Counted from the stretch's first letter, positions 9,325 to 18,481 are shown. The stretch is 64,000 bases of DNA from Porticoccaceae bacterium LTM1 (GCA_030252795.1 CP127080.1:2621501-2685500); one strand, 5' to 3'. A program made the numbers and translations. The notes: generated by a model not told the origin, from the letters alone.

Positions 9325-12300
9325 TTAGAACGACTTCTTGACTTCCAGATACACTACGCGACCGCGAGGGTCGTCTGTGCCCGGTTTGTAGAAACTGGCA
9401 ACTCCACTGTCCTCAATGGATCGCGCCTCCTGCAATTCATCCGTGATATTGAGACCCCCCAACGTCATCACAAACCCATCCAATATCCCTTCTTGTGGAC
9501 TGTACGAGACTCGTACATTGGCTGAGGCGGTATCTTCGAACAGAATGGTTTGGCTGCGGTTGGTGGTCTCTCCGCTATAGGCCACATCCAGAACTGCCGA
9601 CCAGTTATCCATCAACCAGTTGATACTGGTTTGCACCCGACTGTTAGGGCCAGCTTTGCCACGTTTCATTTCATCGCTAACCGGGAGGTCAGGTCCAAGC
9701 ACCTCTTCGTACTTGGTGCCATACGCCCAGTTCAGGTTAAATCCAAACTGCCCGATATTAGTGTCCTGATGGTAGATAACACCGAAGTCCCAACCGGCGA
9801 TATCAACGGATGCGATATTCACCAAACGCGAGTCATAGCCCACAAGTAAACTGGTTACATCTCCTGGGATTGCCCGGGTATACCGCTCAGGGTATGCGGC
9901 CTCCAGCGCCGGGTTGGTTTCACCAAAAGAAAGCCCGGGAAGCGATCCCACACGATCGGTAAATTCCGTTTCATGATAAGTGGCTTTTAACGTCAAGCCT
10001 TCCAGCCACAGCGGTGAGTATTCAATACCCATCGACAGCGAGGTTGACTCCTGTGGCTCAAGGTCTGGGTTGCCCCCCGACGAAACCAAAACACCCGGGA
10101 TAGGCACACCTGTTTGCGGATCAGTTATAGGAAAAGGTGAGATACTCGGTGGCAGCACCGGCGATGACGTTTGATTTAACACCGGCGCCAAAAACGCAGT
10201 GCCATAGGACGCTCGAATTCGCACTTCGTCGACAAGCCCCCAAACAATCCCTGCCTGATAGGTGGTCGCGCCACCGAAGTCAGAATATTGTTCATGGCGC
10301 AACTGGCCAGTCGCATCCAACTGCTGGATTCCCGGCAAGGCATTTTCATCAGATACCAGCGGCACCAACACTTCACCAAAAATGGCGGTAATTGATCGAT
10401 CCTCATCAATATCCTGATCACCTTCAAATCCCGGTGTGGTGGTCGTGTCGCCAGAGCTACCCACAAAGAATCCAAGGTCGCGAGCATTAGGAAGTTCGTT
10501 TCGTGACTGCAGGCCTTCCGTACGATAGCTGACACCCAACGCCGACACTGCGGTACCCGCCGACGTATCGAAAAGTGAACCGTTGGCAGAAAACTCAAGT
10601 GCGAGCTCTTCGTTTTCTGACGTCAGCACACTGGGGCCAACCCAGATCATATCGATCAAGGACTGATCGTTGCTGCTGTAGTCAAATGGGTTAAATGGCG
10701 TGAACGATGTAGAACCAGAGGCGGCAACGGGCAAAAAACCAAAGAACGGATCCAGCTGGACTTCCGTTTCACCGATTATCGCCGAATACAAGCCATACTG
10801 ACTGATGGTGTTGTGATTGGTGATTGTGTTTTCATCGGTGTTATAGACCACCGAGCCGGACCAGGACCAGTCATCAGAAAAGGTACCATCAAAAGATAGC
10901 GCTAAATTCAGCGTTTCAGTCTCAGCTTCCGCGAATTGAATGCCTGCGTCTGAGTAATTAACCTTCATAAATGTTGGCGCAGAAAACGGGCCAAACGGGT
11001 TAACCGAACTTACTAGCCCACCAAAGAGCGGATCGGTACCCGGAAAAACGGCAAATAGACTACGTGGACCCTGCGCATTCAACGTGTCACGGGTGTTATA
11101 GCGAACTCGGAAGTTCGCCATTACATCATCGTTAATTTCTTGGCTGATATTCCCCAGAAATGTATGCGAGTCTTGCTCAGGAATAATCGAGGTACCATTT
11201 TCCGTGCGATCGACTTCAACATCGAGGTCGTAGCGAAAATTGGCAACCGGATTTATATTCGCCGAGCCGTCGTGTTGAGCGATGACATTACCGATCATAG
11301 CTCCAAAACCAATATCCGTAAGTGCCACTGTGGAAGACGCGAAATTAATTAAAACACCTGCTGTTGCAGGATCATCTGGAACAAAGCCAGCCAGCTCTGG
11401 CGTCGAGCCGTAGGATACGTGCGGCCGTTCTTCACCACGCAAATCGCTGCTGTGATTGTATTCGTAGCTTAGACTCGCACTACCGGTATCCCAGGCAGTA
11501 CCAAAGGATAGATTCAGGGTAGATTCCGATGTGCCGCCAGCCGTAGGCTCGCCGTAACGAGCGACAGTTTCGGCGCCATCGTAATCCTTCTTGAGGATAA
11601 TATTGACTACGCCACCGACTGCATCTGAGCCGTAAATGGCTGCAGCACTATCCAGCAATACCTCAACGCGTTCAACCTGATTTAAAGGAATACCTGAGAT
11701 ATCGGTTACACCACCCAACGCACCAGACTTACCAAAGCGCTTCCCATCGACCAGAACCAAGGTGGATTCACTGCCCAAACCACGCAGGTTGACGGTATTC
11801 ATCGCCGTCGCATTGACCGCACCACCCACCGTGACAGGGTCAGCAGAGATCAGGTTGGCAAAGTTTCCCACAGGGGTCGCGCCACCAAAATTCTGCGGCA
11901 ACCGGCGCAACGCCCCCGCCAGGGTAGCCTCGCCCATACCCTGAAGCGTATCGGCGTCCAATACAATCACATCCGAAGCAATTTGGCTGATGTCACGCTT
12001 CAGGCGAGAACCGGTGACAACTAGCTCCTCAACCTCATTGTCACCTTGCTCTTCATCCGCCACCTTGTTATCAATCACAATCAAACCAGACGAGGTGATT
12101 TCATAAGTCAGACCAGTCCCTGAGAGCAAACTTTCAAGAGCAGAGTGAATTGAGTACTCGCCCTTCAATTCTGGCACTGAAAAATCAGCATCCACACCCT
12201 TGGAAATCATGATCTGCGTCTTCATCAATTCCGATAATTTCAGCAGCGCCTGATCCGCCTCCATGGACGGAATATTCAATGTGACAGTCCCCTCGGTCGC

Positions 12301-12372
12301 CATCGCCCCCAGTGAGATCATCGAAGCAACAACACACGCGAGCTTGTTTTTCCTTAGCAGTTTCATACCCAC
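9325..12372 (-). CDS. TonB-dependent receptor with N-terminal STN signalling domain (locus 1)
   Basis: 1015 residues. A signal peptide is followed by an STN domain (about 30-98) that in FecA-type transducers contacts the FecR protein; then a TonB-box-like EELVVTGSRL (~118), a plug domain with the NLRGLGSESTLVLVDGKR and AIYGSDAVGGVVNIILKK signatures, and a large beta barrel that ends in an aromatic residue (VKKSF). Long extracellular loops and the size suggest a bulky ligand such as a peptide or glycan rather than a simple siderophore, but that is inference. It is preceded by its own promoter, which matches the one before the sigma gene. Confidence 0.93.
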   Translation of the reverse strand: MGMKLLRKNKLACVVASMISLGAMATEGTVTLNIPSMEADQALLKLSELMKTQIMISKGVDADFSVPELKGEYSIHSALESLLSGTGLTYEITSSGLIVIDNKVADEEQGDNEVEELVVTGSRLKRDISQIASDVIVLDADTLQGMGEATLAGALRRLPQNFGGATPVGNFANLISADPVTVGGAVNATAMNTVNLRGLGSESTLVLVDGKRFGKSGALGGVTDISGIPLNQVERVEVLLDSAAAIYGSDAVGGVVNIILKKDYDGAETVARYGEPTAGGTSESTLNLSFGTAWDTGSASLSYEYNHSSDLRGEERPHVSYGSTPELAGFVPDDPATAGVLINFASSTVALTDIGFGAMIGNVIAQHDGSANINPVANFRYDLDVEVDRTENGTSIIPEQDSHTFLGNISQEINDDVMANFRVRYNTRDTLNAQGPRSLFAVFPGTDPLFGGLVSSVNPFGPFSAPTFMKVNYSDAGIQFAEAETETLNLALSFDGTFSDDWSWSGSVVYNTDENTITNHNTISQYGLYSAIIGETEVQLDPFFGFLPVAASGSTSFTPFNPFDYSSNDQSLIDMIWVGPSVLTSENEELALEFSANGSLFDTSAGTAVSALGVSYRTEGLQSRNELPNARDLGFFVGSSGDTTTTPGFEGDQDIDEDRSITAIFGEVLVPLVSDENALPGIQQLDATGQLRHEQYSDFGGATTYQAGIVWGLVDEVRIRASYGTAFLAPVLNQTSSPVLPPSISPFPITDPQTGVPIPGVLVSSGGNPDLEPQESTSLSMGIEYSPLWLEGLTLKATYHETEFTDRVGSLPGLSFGETNPALEAAYPERYTRAIPGDVTSLLVGYDSRLVNIASVDIAGWDFGVIYHQDTNIGQFGFNLNWAYGTKYEEVLGPDLPVSDEMKRGKAGPNSRVQTSINWLMDNWSAVLDVAYSGETTNRSQTILFEDTASANVRVSYSPQEGILDGFVMTLGGLNITDELQEARSIEDSGVASFYKPGTDDPRGRVVYLEVKKSF

Positions 12373-12416
12373 CTCTAATTAAAAATTGTAAACACAGGCT
12401 TATGAAAGCCTTACAA

Positions 12417-12446
12417 GTAAAACGAGCAACTGCTTAAAACCCCAAT
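12417..12446 (-). promoter_or_regulatory. ECF-type promoter before the locus 1 receptor
   Basis: On the minus strand: ATTGGGGTTT-N12-CGTTTTAC. It begins at the base next to the fecR stop and lies about 45 bp before the receptor ATG. The copy before the sigma gene (14058-14087) has the same two blocks at the same spacing, ATTGGGGTTT-N12-CGTTCTAC. Confidence 0.75.
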
Positions 12447-13457
12447 TCACTTTGACACCAGAACAATTCTGTCTGGCAGGTTTTTCACCTGAATCCCCTG
12501 TGAATACTGCAGACCAGAAAGGAATACGCCCAAGTCATCCACTTGCACGGTCGCGGTCACCTCAAGCCCTACGATTCCATCGTCCTCGATCAGAATCTTT
12601 CTGCCGGAATAGCGATTGAGCTCCTTCACGATCAGATATAGCGGTGTTTTATGAAAGCTCAACTGCCCGGAGCGCCAGCTGTGAGTGGCGTCCGACAACT
12701 GCAGCTGCTCTCGCCCCCCAGCAAGATCCAGATTCAACGCCTGACCAGAAACAACCCGCCACTGCCGATAGCCTGCACTCTCTACCACACCACCCTCCAA
12801 CTGCTCGGGTTGAAGCTCGTGCAGCATCGACTCTCCTGATTTGTGAACAGCAACTTCGCCTTCAGTGACGGATACGGTTAGCTGATCCGCCTCCTTATAG
12901 ACATTGAACTCGGTACCCAACACAGTGATTTTTCTCCCGCCCGCATCAACCACAAAAGGCTTCTCCGCATCTTTAACCACATCAAAGTACGCCTCACCTC
13001 GTCTCAGCACCAACTCTCGGCCAGCATCCGATTCCATCACAAGTAGCTCAGACCCTGTATTCATATAGACAAGAGAACCATCGGGCAGTGTAATCTCACG
13101 CTGCTCTCCAACTCGAGTCAGGTACCGGTCAAATTTCTCTACTTCGGGGGGGTGATTTGTAAGCACAAGTCCAGCCAATACAAACAGTGCCAGGGAAGCA
13201 GCGATCGCGTAGTACCTGCCCATTTTTCGGCGCACTGATCCTTTGATGGTGGACTGAACCAGCGAAGACTCTTTCAGATCCTCCATCTGCGCCAGCAGGT
13301 CAAATGCGGAATCAACCTCGGATGCAAAATTGTCATCGACACATTTACGCATCGCGATGCGTTTACCAAAGGTTTCACCCCCGTCTCCCAGCACCATATG
13401 AGAGACCTGATTGACAGCTTCCTGACGGTGGGAATTTTTTTCGTGGCGTTCACTCAT
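12447..13457 (-). CDS. FecR-family anti-sigma / signal-transduction protein (locus 1)
   Basis: 336 residues from the ATG at 13457 (GGAG six bases upstream; overlaps the sigma stop by 8 bases). A cytoplasmic part (1-~82) is followed by one membrane span (YYAIAASLALFVLAGLVL) and the periplasmic FecR domain, with REITLPDGSLVYMNTGSELLV, RELVLRRGEAYFDVVKDAEK and ITVLGTEFNVY signatures, then an STN-contacting C-terminal domain (FHKTPLYLIVKELNRYSGRK). It should pass the receptor signal across the inner membrane to the ECF sigma factor encoded just upstream. Confidence 0.92.
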   Translation of the reverse strand: MSERHEKNSHRQEAVNQVSHMVLGDGGETFGKRIAMRKCVDDNFASEVDSAFDLLAQMEDLKESSLVQSTIKGSVRRKMGRYYAIAASLALFVLAGLVLTNHPPEVEKFDRYLTRVGEQREITLPDGSLVYMNTGSELLVMESDAGRELVLRRGEAYFDVVKDAEKPFVVDAGGRKITVLGTEFNVYKEADQLTVSVTEGEVAVHKSGESMLHELQPEQLEGGVVESAGYRQWRVVSGQALNLDLAGGREQLQLSDATHSWRSGQLSFHKTPLYLIVKELNRYSGRKILIEDDGIVGLEVTATVQVDDLGVFLSGLQYSQGIQVKNLPDRIVLVSK

Positions 13458-14031
13458 ATCCGTCTCCATCCAACTCCGCTACTGCATTTCTGACACTTAA
13501 CAGCGCTTTACCGATATAGGTCTCTACAGTTTTAGGGGCTAAGTCCAATCGCTCACCAATTTGTGCGTGGGATAAATTTTCAAATCGACTCAAAATAAAT
13601 GCATCTCGTATCGGTTTCGGTAACGCTTTGAGAGCCCGCTCAATGACCTTAAGCACCTCATGCTTATGGGCGATCGATTCCGGCGAAGCATCATTTACTC
13701 GGTCAGCAGCCCCACCACTCTCTTCATCCAAGTACCGCTTTTTCACCTCAAGGTGCCGGTACTTATCGATGATAAGGTTGTTGGCCATAGTGAGCATGAA
13801 TGACTTGTTAACCCCCTGACCAGATGCCACCCTCGCCACCAGATCCGGCATCTTTGTCAGACGAAGAAAAGCATCGTGAAGAAGATCCTCAATATCCGCT
13901 CGATCTCCCAACCGAGCACAGAACAGCCCCCGCATCGGTTGCGAATATTCTTGGTACAACCAGTCCAGCAGTTCACGCTTGTTCAAGCGCCGCTCGGAAA
14001 GACTTACAACCTTCTCTGACGGGGTCTTCAT
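13450..14031 (-). CDS. FecI-like ECF sigma factor (locus 1)
   Basis: 193 residues from the ATG at 14031. The open frame continues to a TTG at 14079, but that lies inside the promoter, so the ATG is preferred although its ribosome site is weak. Sigma-2 is visible as RADIEDLLHDAFLRLTKMP and sigma-4 as LSRFENLSHAQIGERLDLAP with the following KTVETYIGKAL. It should direct RNA polymerase to its own promoter and to the receptor promoter. Translationally coupled to fecR. Confidence 0.9.
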   Translation of the reverse strand: MKTPSEKVVSLSERRLNKRELLDWLYQEYSQPMRGLFCARLGDRADIEDLLHDAFLRLTKMPDLVARVASGQGVNKSFMLTMANNLIIDKYRHLEVKKRYLDEESGGAADRVNDASPESIAHKHEVLKVIERALKALPKPIRDAFILSRFENLSHAQIGERLDLAPKTVETYIGKALLSVRNAVAELDGDGYE

Positions 14032-14057
14032 AATATTCAGTTTAGTGGCTTCTGTAG

Positions 14058-14087
14058 GTAGAACGAGCAGCTGGCTCAAACCCCAAT
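14058..14087 (-). promoter_or_regulatory. ECF-type promoter before the locus 1 sigma gene
   Basis: On the minus strand: ATTGGGGTTT-N12-CGTTCTAC, conserved with the receptor promoter at 12417-12446, including the flanking TGCT before CGTT. Suggests autoregulation. Confidence 0.75.
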
Positions 14088-14219
14088 AAAAAGTCCAAGG
14101 TCTATTTCAAGGCAACCCAAAACCCCAATCCGGTCACGCTTTCGCGCGCCGCTCTTTATTCCAAACTGAGCTAGGCTTACACTGAGGTGGATAAGGATGG
14201 CAACGAGGCGTTAGAGAGC

Positions 14220-14825
14220 ATGCACCCCCCACTGAAACTACTGCTGATGAGTTTATTGGCTCTCCCCCTGGCGGCGACAGCAGGCAAGCTCTACAAGATT
14301 ATCGACGAGCACGGCAATGTCACCTACAGCGACAAGCCACCTGCTGGCAACGTGAAATTCGAAGTTCTGGATATGCCGGGGCTGAATACAACCCCCTCAC
14401 TAAAAGTCGCCCCCAAAGCAACCAAGGAAGAAGAACCCGCCGTATTTGCCGGATACAAGAAAGTCCGGATCTCCGCTCCTGAGCATGACCAAACCATACC
14501 TCCCGGACAGCAAGAGGTAGAAGTGAAGTTAGCACTTACTCCAGAGTTGCAATCCGGTCATAAAGTACAGGTGATTTTTGATGGCAAACAATGGGGAAGC
14601 CCGGTACCGTCCACCACATTCACCCTGACTAGTCTCAACCGGGGCGCACACACCATCAGCATGGAGATCAGGGATGAAAAGAACAAAACGGTAGCACGCT
14701 CCAATAGCGTTACCTTTCATGTAAAACGCTCCAGCAGGCTGCTTAACAGCCCTCTCGGCGCTCCGAAACAATCCCAGGTCACCGGCGCCCTCAAAGCTCA
14801 GGGAGTCAATCAGGGTAAAAAATAG
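14220..14825 (+). CDS. DUF4124 domain protein, exported
   Basis: 201 residues from the ATG at 14220, which opens directly into a signal peptide (LKLLLMSLLALPLAATAG); a GTG at 14187 would add an unlikely hydrophilic leader. Residues ~24-60 carry the DUF4124 pattern LYKIIDEHGNVTYSDKPPAG. A beta-rich, immunoglobulin-like segment follows (about 90-175). The gene sits directly before ntrB-ntrC, as DUF4124 genes often do in gammaproteobacteria. Function not established. Confidence 0.8.
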   Translation: MHPPLKLLLMSLLALPLAATAGKLYKIIDEHGNVTYSDKPPAGNVKFEVLDMPGLNTTPSLKVAPKATKEEEPAVFAGYKKVRISAPEHDQTIPPGQQEVEVKLALTPELQSGHKVQVIFDGKQWGSPVPSTTFTLTSLNRGAHTISMEIRDEKNKTVARSNSVTFHVKRSSRLLNSPLGAPKQSQVTGALKAQGVNQGKK

Positions 14826-14883
14826 CTTTTACCCGTTAAGCTCAGCCCCATCCTGATACTCCAGAATTACACCCCTCAGGAAC

Positions 14884-14898
14884 GCACCAAAATAGTGC
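14884..14898 (+). promoter_or_regulatory. NtrC binding site upstream of ntrB
   Basis: GCAC-CAAAATA-GTGC is a perfect GCAC-N7-GTGC NtrC operator, 66 bp before the ntrB ATG. A single site this near the gene suggests NtrC autorepression of ntrBC, as at glnL in enterobacteria. Confidence 0.8.
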
Positions 14899-14964
14899 AT
14901 TCCTTTTGGCCATACCTTACAATCAGCCATATCAACCGCACATTTGGAGCGCTGCGTCCAGGCT

Positions 14965-16041
14965 ATGGCCAACCACACCTTTGCACGCTTGGCTTTCGAC
15001 AACCTGACTACCGCCGTCTTGCTGCTCAATGACCAGCTCAGCATCCTTGAAGCAAACAATTCTGCGGAAAGCCTGCTATCGGCCAGTGCCAGCCAGTTAC
15101 TTGGCAGCGACTTTCGCCAGTATCTGCTGGACGATGATGCCGCCAATGAACTGATCCATGCTCTCAAAACCGAAAGCGGGTATACCTATCGCGAAACCCA
15201 GCTGCACCTCGCTCCCGAAAAAACCATTACAGTGGATTACACCGTCACACCATTGGAGAGTCGCCAGTTACTGCTCGAAATTCAACCGGTAGACAGGATT
15301 TTACGCATCAACCGTGAGGAAGCCCTGCTCGCCACTCAAGCCACCAGCCAGGAGATGGTCAGGGGACTTGCTCATGAGGTGAAAAATCCACTTGGAGGGA
15401 TCAAGGGGGCGGCACAGCTGCTCGCTACTGAACTCAATGACGAACAGCGCGAATACACCGACCTGATCATTACCGAGACCCAACGATTGTCAGGGCTGGT
15501 CGACCGCCTGCTCGGCCCCACCCAGCCGCTGAAGTTGGACATTATTAATATTCACCAGATTACCGAGCATGTTGCTTCATTACTCGAGGCGGAAACCCAG
15601 GGACAACAGGACAGCAATCTAAACCTAATACGTGATTATGATCCCAGCGTTCCCGAGCTGGAGGCAGACCGCGACCAACTGGTGCAAGTGGTGCTCAATA
15701 TTGCTCGCAATGCCCTGCAGGCAATTCAGGATCAGCCCAACAGCCAAATTACATTACGCAGCCGAATCCAGCGCAACTTCACCATAGGCCGAACAGCACA
15801 CCGCATTCTGCTCAGGCTGGATATTGAGGACAACGGCCCCGGAATTCCCCCGGAAATCGCCGATCGAATTTTTTACCCCATGATCAGTGGTCGCCAGGGC
15901 GGTTCCGGCCTTGGGTTACCCATCGCGCAAACCATCATCAGCCGTCATCACGGGTTAATAGAATGCAACAGCAAACCCGGAGAGACACGCTTCAGTGTTT
16001 TCTTACCACTCAGCCAACCCCGGAATAGCAAAAATGACTGA
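14965..16041 (+). CDS. glnL: Nitrogen regulation sensor kinase NtrB
   Basis: 358 residues from the ATG at 14965; the frame extends to a TTG at 14944. An N-terminal PAS domain (about 8-115) is followed by the dimerisation/phosphoacceptor segment with the histidine in GLAHEVKNPLGGIKGAAQLL, the N-box VLNIARNALQAIQD, and the ATP-binding DNGPGIP and GGSGLGLPIAQTI boxes. A soluble cytoplasmic kinase/phosphatase controlled by PII that sets the phosphorylation of NtrC. Overlaps ntrC by 8 bases. Confidence 0.95.
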   Translation: MANHTFARLAFDNLTTAVLLLNDQLSILEANNSAESLLSASASQLLGSDFRQYLLDDDAANELIHALKTESGYTYRETQLHLAPEKTITVDYTVTPLESRQLLLEIQPVDRILRINREEALLATQATSQEMVRGLAHEVKNPLGGIKGAAQLLATELNDEQREYTDLIITETQRLSGLVDRLLGPTQPLKLDIINIHQITEHVASLLEAETQGQQDSNLNLIRDYDPSVPELEADRDQLVQVVLNIARNALQAIQDQPNSQITLRSRIQRNFTIGRTAHRILLRLDIEDNGPGIPPEIADRIFYPMISGRQGGSGLGLPIAQTIISRHHGLIECNSKPGETRFSVFLPLSQPRNSKND

Positions 16042-17440
16042 CGCAACCGTCTGGATAGTAGATGACGATCACGCCATTCGCTGGGTGGCGGAAAAAACAT
16101 TGGCCCGCGCAGGCCTTAAAACTGTTTGCTTCAGCCATGCAGAAGAGTTGCTGGAGCAATTGAGCAGTGAGTCCCCAGATGCCATTCTCAGCGATATTCA
16201 GATGCCGGGAATTGATGGCTTACAACTGCTACAGCGCATACACCAAGCCTACCCCGGTTTGCCGGTGATAATCACTACTGCTCACTCTGATCTCGACAGT
16301 GCGGTATCCGCCTACGAAGGCGGCGCCTTTGAATACCTGCCCAAACCTTTTGATATTGAGGAGCTTGCGGCAGTAGCCCAGCGTGCCATTAATTTCAGCC
16401 GTGAACATCGTCACGACACTGCTGCCGAGACTCACGATCCCAACAGCCCGGAAATAATTGGCGAAGCGCAGGCAATGCAGGAAGTCTTTCGCGCTATCGG
16501 GCGACTGGCCCATTCACACATTACTGTTCTTATTAACGGAGAGTCCGGCACCGGTAAAGAGTTGGTTGCCCGCGCCCTGCATCGCCACAGTCCCCGGCGC
16601 AAAGGCGAATTTGTAGCCCTGAATATGGCAGCCATTCCCCACGAGCTGATCGAGTCTGAACTGTTTGGCCACGAAAAAGGCGCCTTTACCGGGGCTACAC
16701 AGCAACGCAAGGGACGATTTGAACAGGCCAATGGCGGCACTTTGTTTCTCGACGAAATCGGCGACATGCCGCCGGAGGCGCAAACCCGTTTATTACGTGT
16801 ATTGGCCGAGGGAGAATTTTATCGAGTCGGTGGCCACACCGCCGTAAAGGTTGATGTACGAGTTATCGCCGCCACTCACCAGAACCTGGAACAACTGGTA
16901 GCCAACAATCAATTTCGTGAAGACCTTTTCCATCGCCTGAATGTCATTCGCCTGCATTTGCCTCGTTTAACAGAGCGCAAGGAAGACATTCCCAAACTGG
17001 CACGCCACTTCCTGAAAAAAGCCGCGATTGAATTGGGTATTGAGCCAAAAATCCTATTGCCAGAAAGCGAGCAATTCCTCTGCCAGCAACCATGGCCCGG
17101 CAACGTCCGCCAACTGGAAAACTGCTGTCGCTGGTTAACGGTAATGGCCCCTGGGCGGGAAATTCACAAGCAGGATCTGCCGCCGGAATTACTTACGCCT
17201 CATGCTGACGTGAAGAGTGCACCCAGCGATGATTGGAAAAGTTTATTGCAACAATCCCTCAATCAGCAGCTAGCTCAAGGTAAAAGAGATTTACTTTCAG
17301 AAGCAATGCCGGCCTTTGAAAAGGCAGCGATAGAAACAGCCCTAAAATTTACAGGTGGCAAGAAAAAAGAAGCCGCAGAACTTTTAGGCTGGGGACGAAA
17401 TACCCTGACGAGAAAATTAAAAGAGCTGGGAATCAACTAA
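16034..17440 (+). CDS. glnG: Nitrogen regulation response regulator NtrC
   Basis: 468 residues from the ATG at 16034. Receiver domain with VWIVDDDHAIRW and the phospho-aspartate in AILSDIQMPGIDGL; AAA+ sigma-54 activator domain with Walker A GESGTGKE, the sigma-54 contact loop EKGAFTGAT and Walker B GGTLFLDEIGDMP; C-terminal Fis-type helix-turn-helix GGKKKEAAELLGWGRNTLTR. Expected targets in this window are glnA and its own operon. Confidence 0.97.
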   Translation: MTDATVWIVDDDHAIRWVAEKTLARAGLKTVCFSHAEELLEQLSSESPDAILSDIQMPGIDGLQLLQRIHQAYPGLPVIITTAHSDLDSAVSAYEGGAFEYLPKPFDIEELAAVAQRAINFSREHRHDTAAETHDPNSPEIIGEAQAMQEVFRAIGRLAHSHITVLINGESGTGKELVARALHRHSPRRKGEFVALNMAAIPHELIESELFGHEKGAFTGATQQRKGRFEQANGGTLFLDEIGDMPPEAQTRLLRVLAEGEFYRVGGHTAVKVDVRVIAATHQNLEQLVANNQFREDLFHRLNVIRLHLPRLTERKEDIPKLARHFLKKAAIELGIEPKILLPESEQFLCQQPWPGNVRQLENCCRWLTVMAPGREIHKQDLPPELLTPHADVKSAPSDDWKSLLQQSLNQQLAQGKRDLLSEAMPAFEKAAIETALKFTGGKKKEAAELLGWGRNTLTRKLKELGIN

Positions 17441-17473
17441 CATTTGCTTTGAGCTGGTAAGAGCCAGTAAAAA

Positions 17474-17953
17474 CTAGCTCTCCAGCTCATTCATTCGATT
17501 ACGCAACTTCCCGATCAATTCAATCAACGTTTTGACCTCTTCATTGCTGAGTGCGCTGAAAATATCGTCGGTCCATTTTTCATGATCGGCAGCCATTCGA
17601 GCAAACAGTTGTGCCCCATCATCCGCCAGGTGTATATCACTGACACGTCGGTCCACTTTGTTTGGCTTCCTTTCAATCAACTGATCATCTTCCATTCGAT
17701 CCAGAAGCCGAGTGATATTGCCTTTTGATGCCAACAACATCTTGGCCAATTGTGTTGTGCTTGCCTTGTCCCCCGGCATACGCTCCAAATTTGCAAGCAC
17801 ATCAAAGCGAGGCAGCGAGCTGTTGTAGGTACGGACAAAGTTACCATTCATCCGCCCCTCAATCCGCTTCGCACATTTTGTTAACTGCAACCACGCACGT
17901 AGTGCATTTTTGCTATGACTATCGGCGGCGCGACTATTTTTTTCGTTACTCAT
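17474..17953 (-). CDS. MarR-family transcriptional regulator
   Basis: 159 residues. Winged-helix with the recognition segment TTQLAKMLLASKGNITRLLD and the wing IERKPNKVDRRVSDIHLADDG. It heads or accompanies the run ridA, acyl-CoA dehydrogenase, enoyl-CoA hydratase on the same strand. MarR proteins of aromatic-CoA clusters usually respond to the aryl-CoA intermediate; the palindromes TTTACATGTAAA (20833) and CTTACACGTAAAG (37899) are candidate operators. Convergent with ntrC, 33 bp apart. Confidence 0.85.
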   Translation of the reverse strand: MSNEKNSRAADSHSKNALRAWLQLTKCAKRIEGRMNGNFVRTYNSSLPRFDVLANLERMPGDKASTTQLAKMLLASKGNITRLLDRMEDDQLIERKPNKVDRRVSDIHLADDGAQLFARMAADHEKWTDDIFSALSNEEVKTLIELIGKLRNRMNELES

Positions 17954-17978
17954 TAATCACTCTCTTATTGCACAAGCT

Positions 17979-18003
17979 GTCATCCTGAGCGTAGCGAAGG
18001 ATC
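17979..18003. repeat. Family C palindrome, single arm
   Basis: One arm of the GTCATCCTGAGCGTAGCGAA family between marR and ridA. The matching second arm seen at other sites is absent here. Confidence 0.8.
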
Positions 18004-18397
18004 AAGAGTTTGGGATAACAGCGGTGGTTTCCACTTCGACTTTGGCGCGCTCTTCCATAAGAGCCACCACCTGGACCATGGCCATCACAGGGAAATGACG
18101 GCCAATAATATCACGGTACACCTGCCCCATCTCCTTAAGACGCTTAAGGTATTCTTCACGATCGGTGATGTACCAGGTCATGCGGACAATATGCTCCGGC
18201 TTGGCGCCACCCGCCTCCAGAATAGCGACAGTATTTTTCAACGCCTGAGCCATCTGCTCGATAAAGTCGTCGCTGTGAAACTGCTCGTTTTCATCCCAGC
18301 CGATCTGACCGCCAACGTAAAGTGTTTTACCTTCCGCCAGGATGCCATTGGAATATCCACGCGGACGTGGCCAGCCTTCGGGGTTGATAATCTGCAT
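18002..18397 (-). CDS. RidA-family enamine/imine deaminase
   Basis: 131 residues from the ATG at 18397, chosen for its AGGAAAG ribosome site and the family-typical N-terminus (INPEGWPRPRGYSNGI). VGGQIGWDENEQF and the C-terminal AMVQVVALMEERAKVEVETTA fit the YjgF/Rid fold; the arginine of archetypal RidA appears to be replaced by a different context (MTWYITDREEY), so it belongs to an Rid subfamily. In this cluster it may hydrolyse the enamine formed when 2-aminobenzoyl-CoA is dearomatised, releasing ammonia; this is inference. Confidence 0.85.
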   Translation of the reverse strand: MQIINPEGWPRPRGYSNGILAEGKTLYVGGQIGWDENEQFHSDDFIEQMAQALKNTVAILEAGGAKPEHIVRMTWYITDREEYLKRLKEMGQVYRDIIGRHFPVMAMVQVVALMEERAKVEVETTAVIPNS

Positions 18398-18410
18398 TGT
18401 TCTTTCCTGT

Positions 18411-18463
18411 GGGGTGCGCAGTGCGCACCGTTTATATTTTATGGTGCGCACGGCGCACCCTAC
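18411..18463. repeat. Family E palindrome (GGTGCGCACGGCGCACC type)
   Basis: GGGGTGCGCAGTGCGCACCG at 18411-18430 faces ATGGTGCGCACGGCGCACCC at 18441-18460 around an AT-rich loop, in the gap between ridA and the acyl-CoA dehydrogenase. Confidence 0.85.
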
Positions 18464-18481
18464 TTTTAATTCGCCAGTCTT

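Noticed and set aside
14111..14130. Third AACCCCAAT copy upstream of the locus 1 sigma gene
   Set aside because: Only the GGGGTT part is shared; the CGTT block is missing at the right spacing, so it is not called a promoter.
17451..17488. Hairpin between ntrC and marR as a terminator
   Set aside because: Only 7-bp arms (GAGCTGG / CCAGCTC) far apart, and it overlaps the marR coding end.
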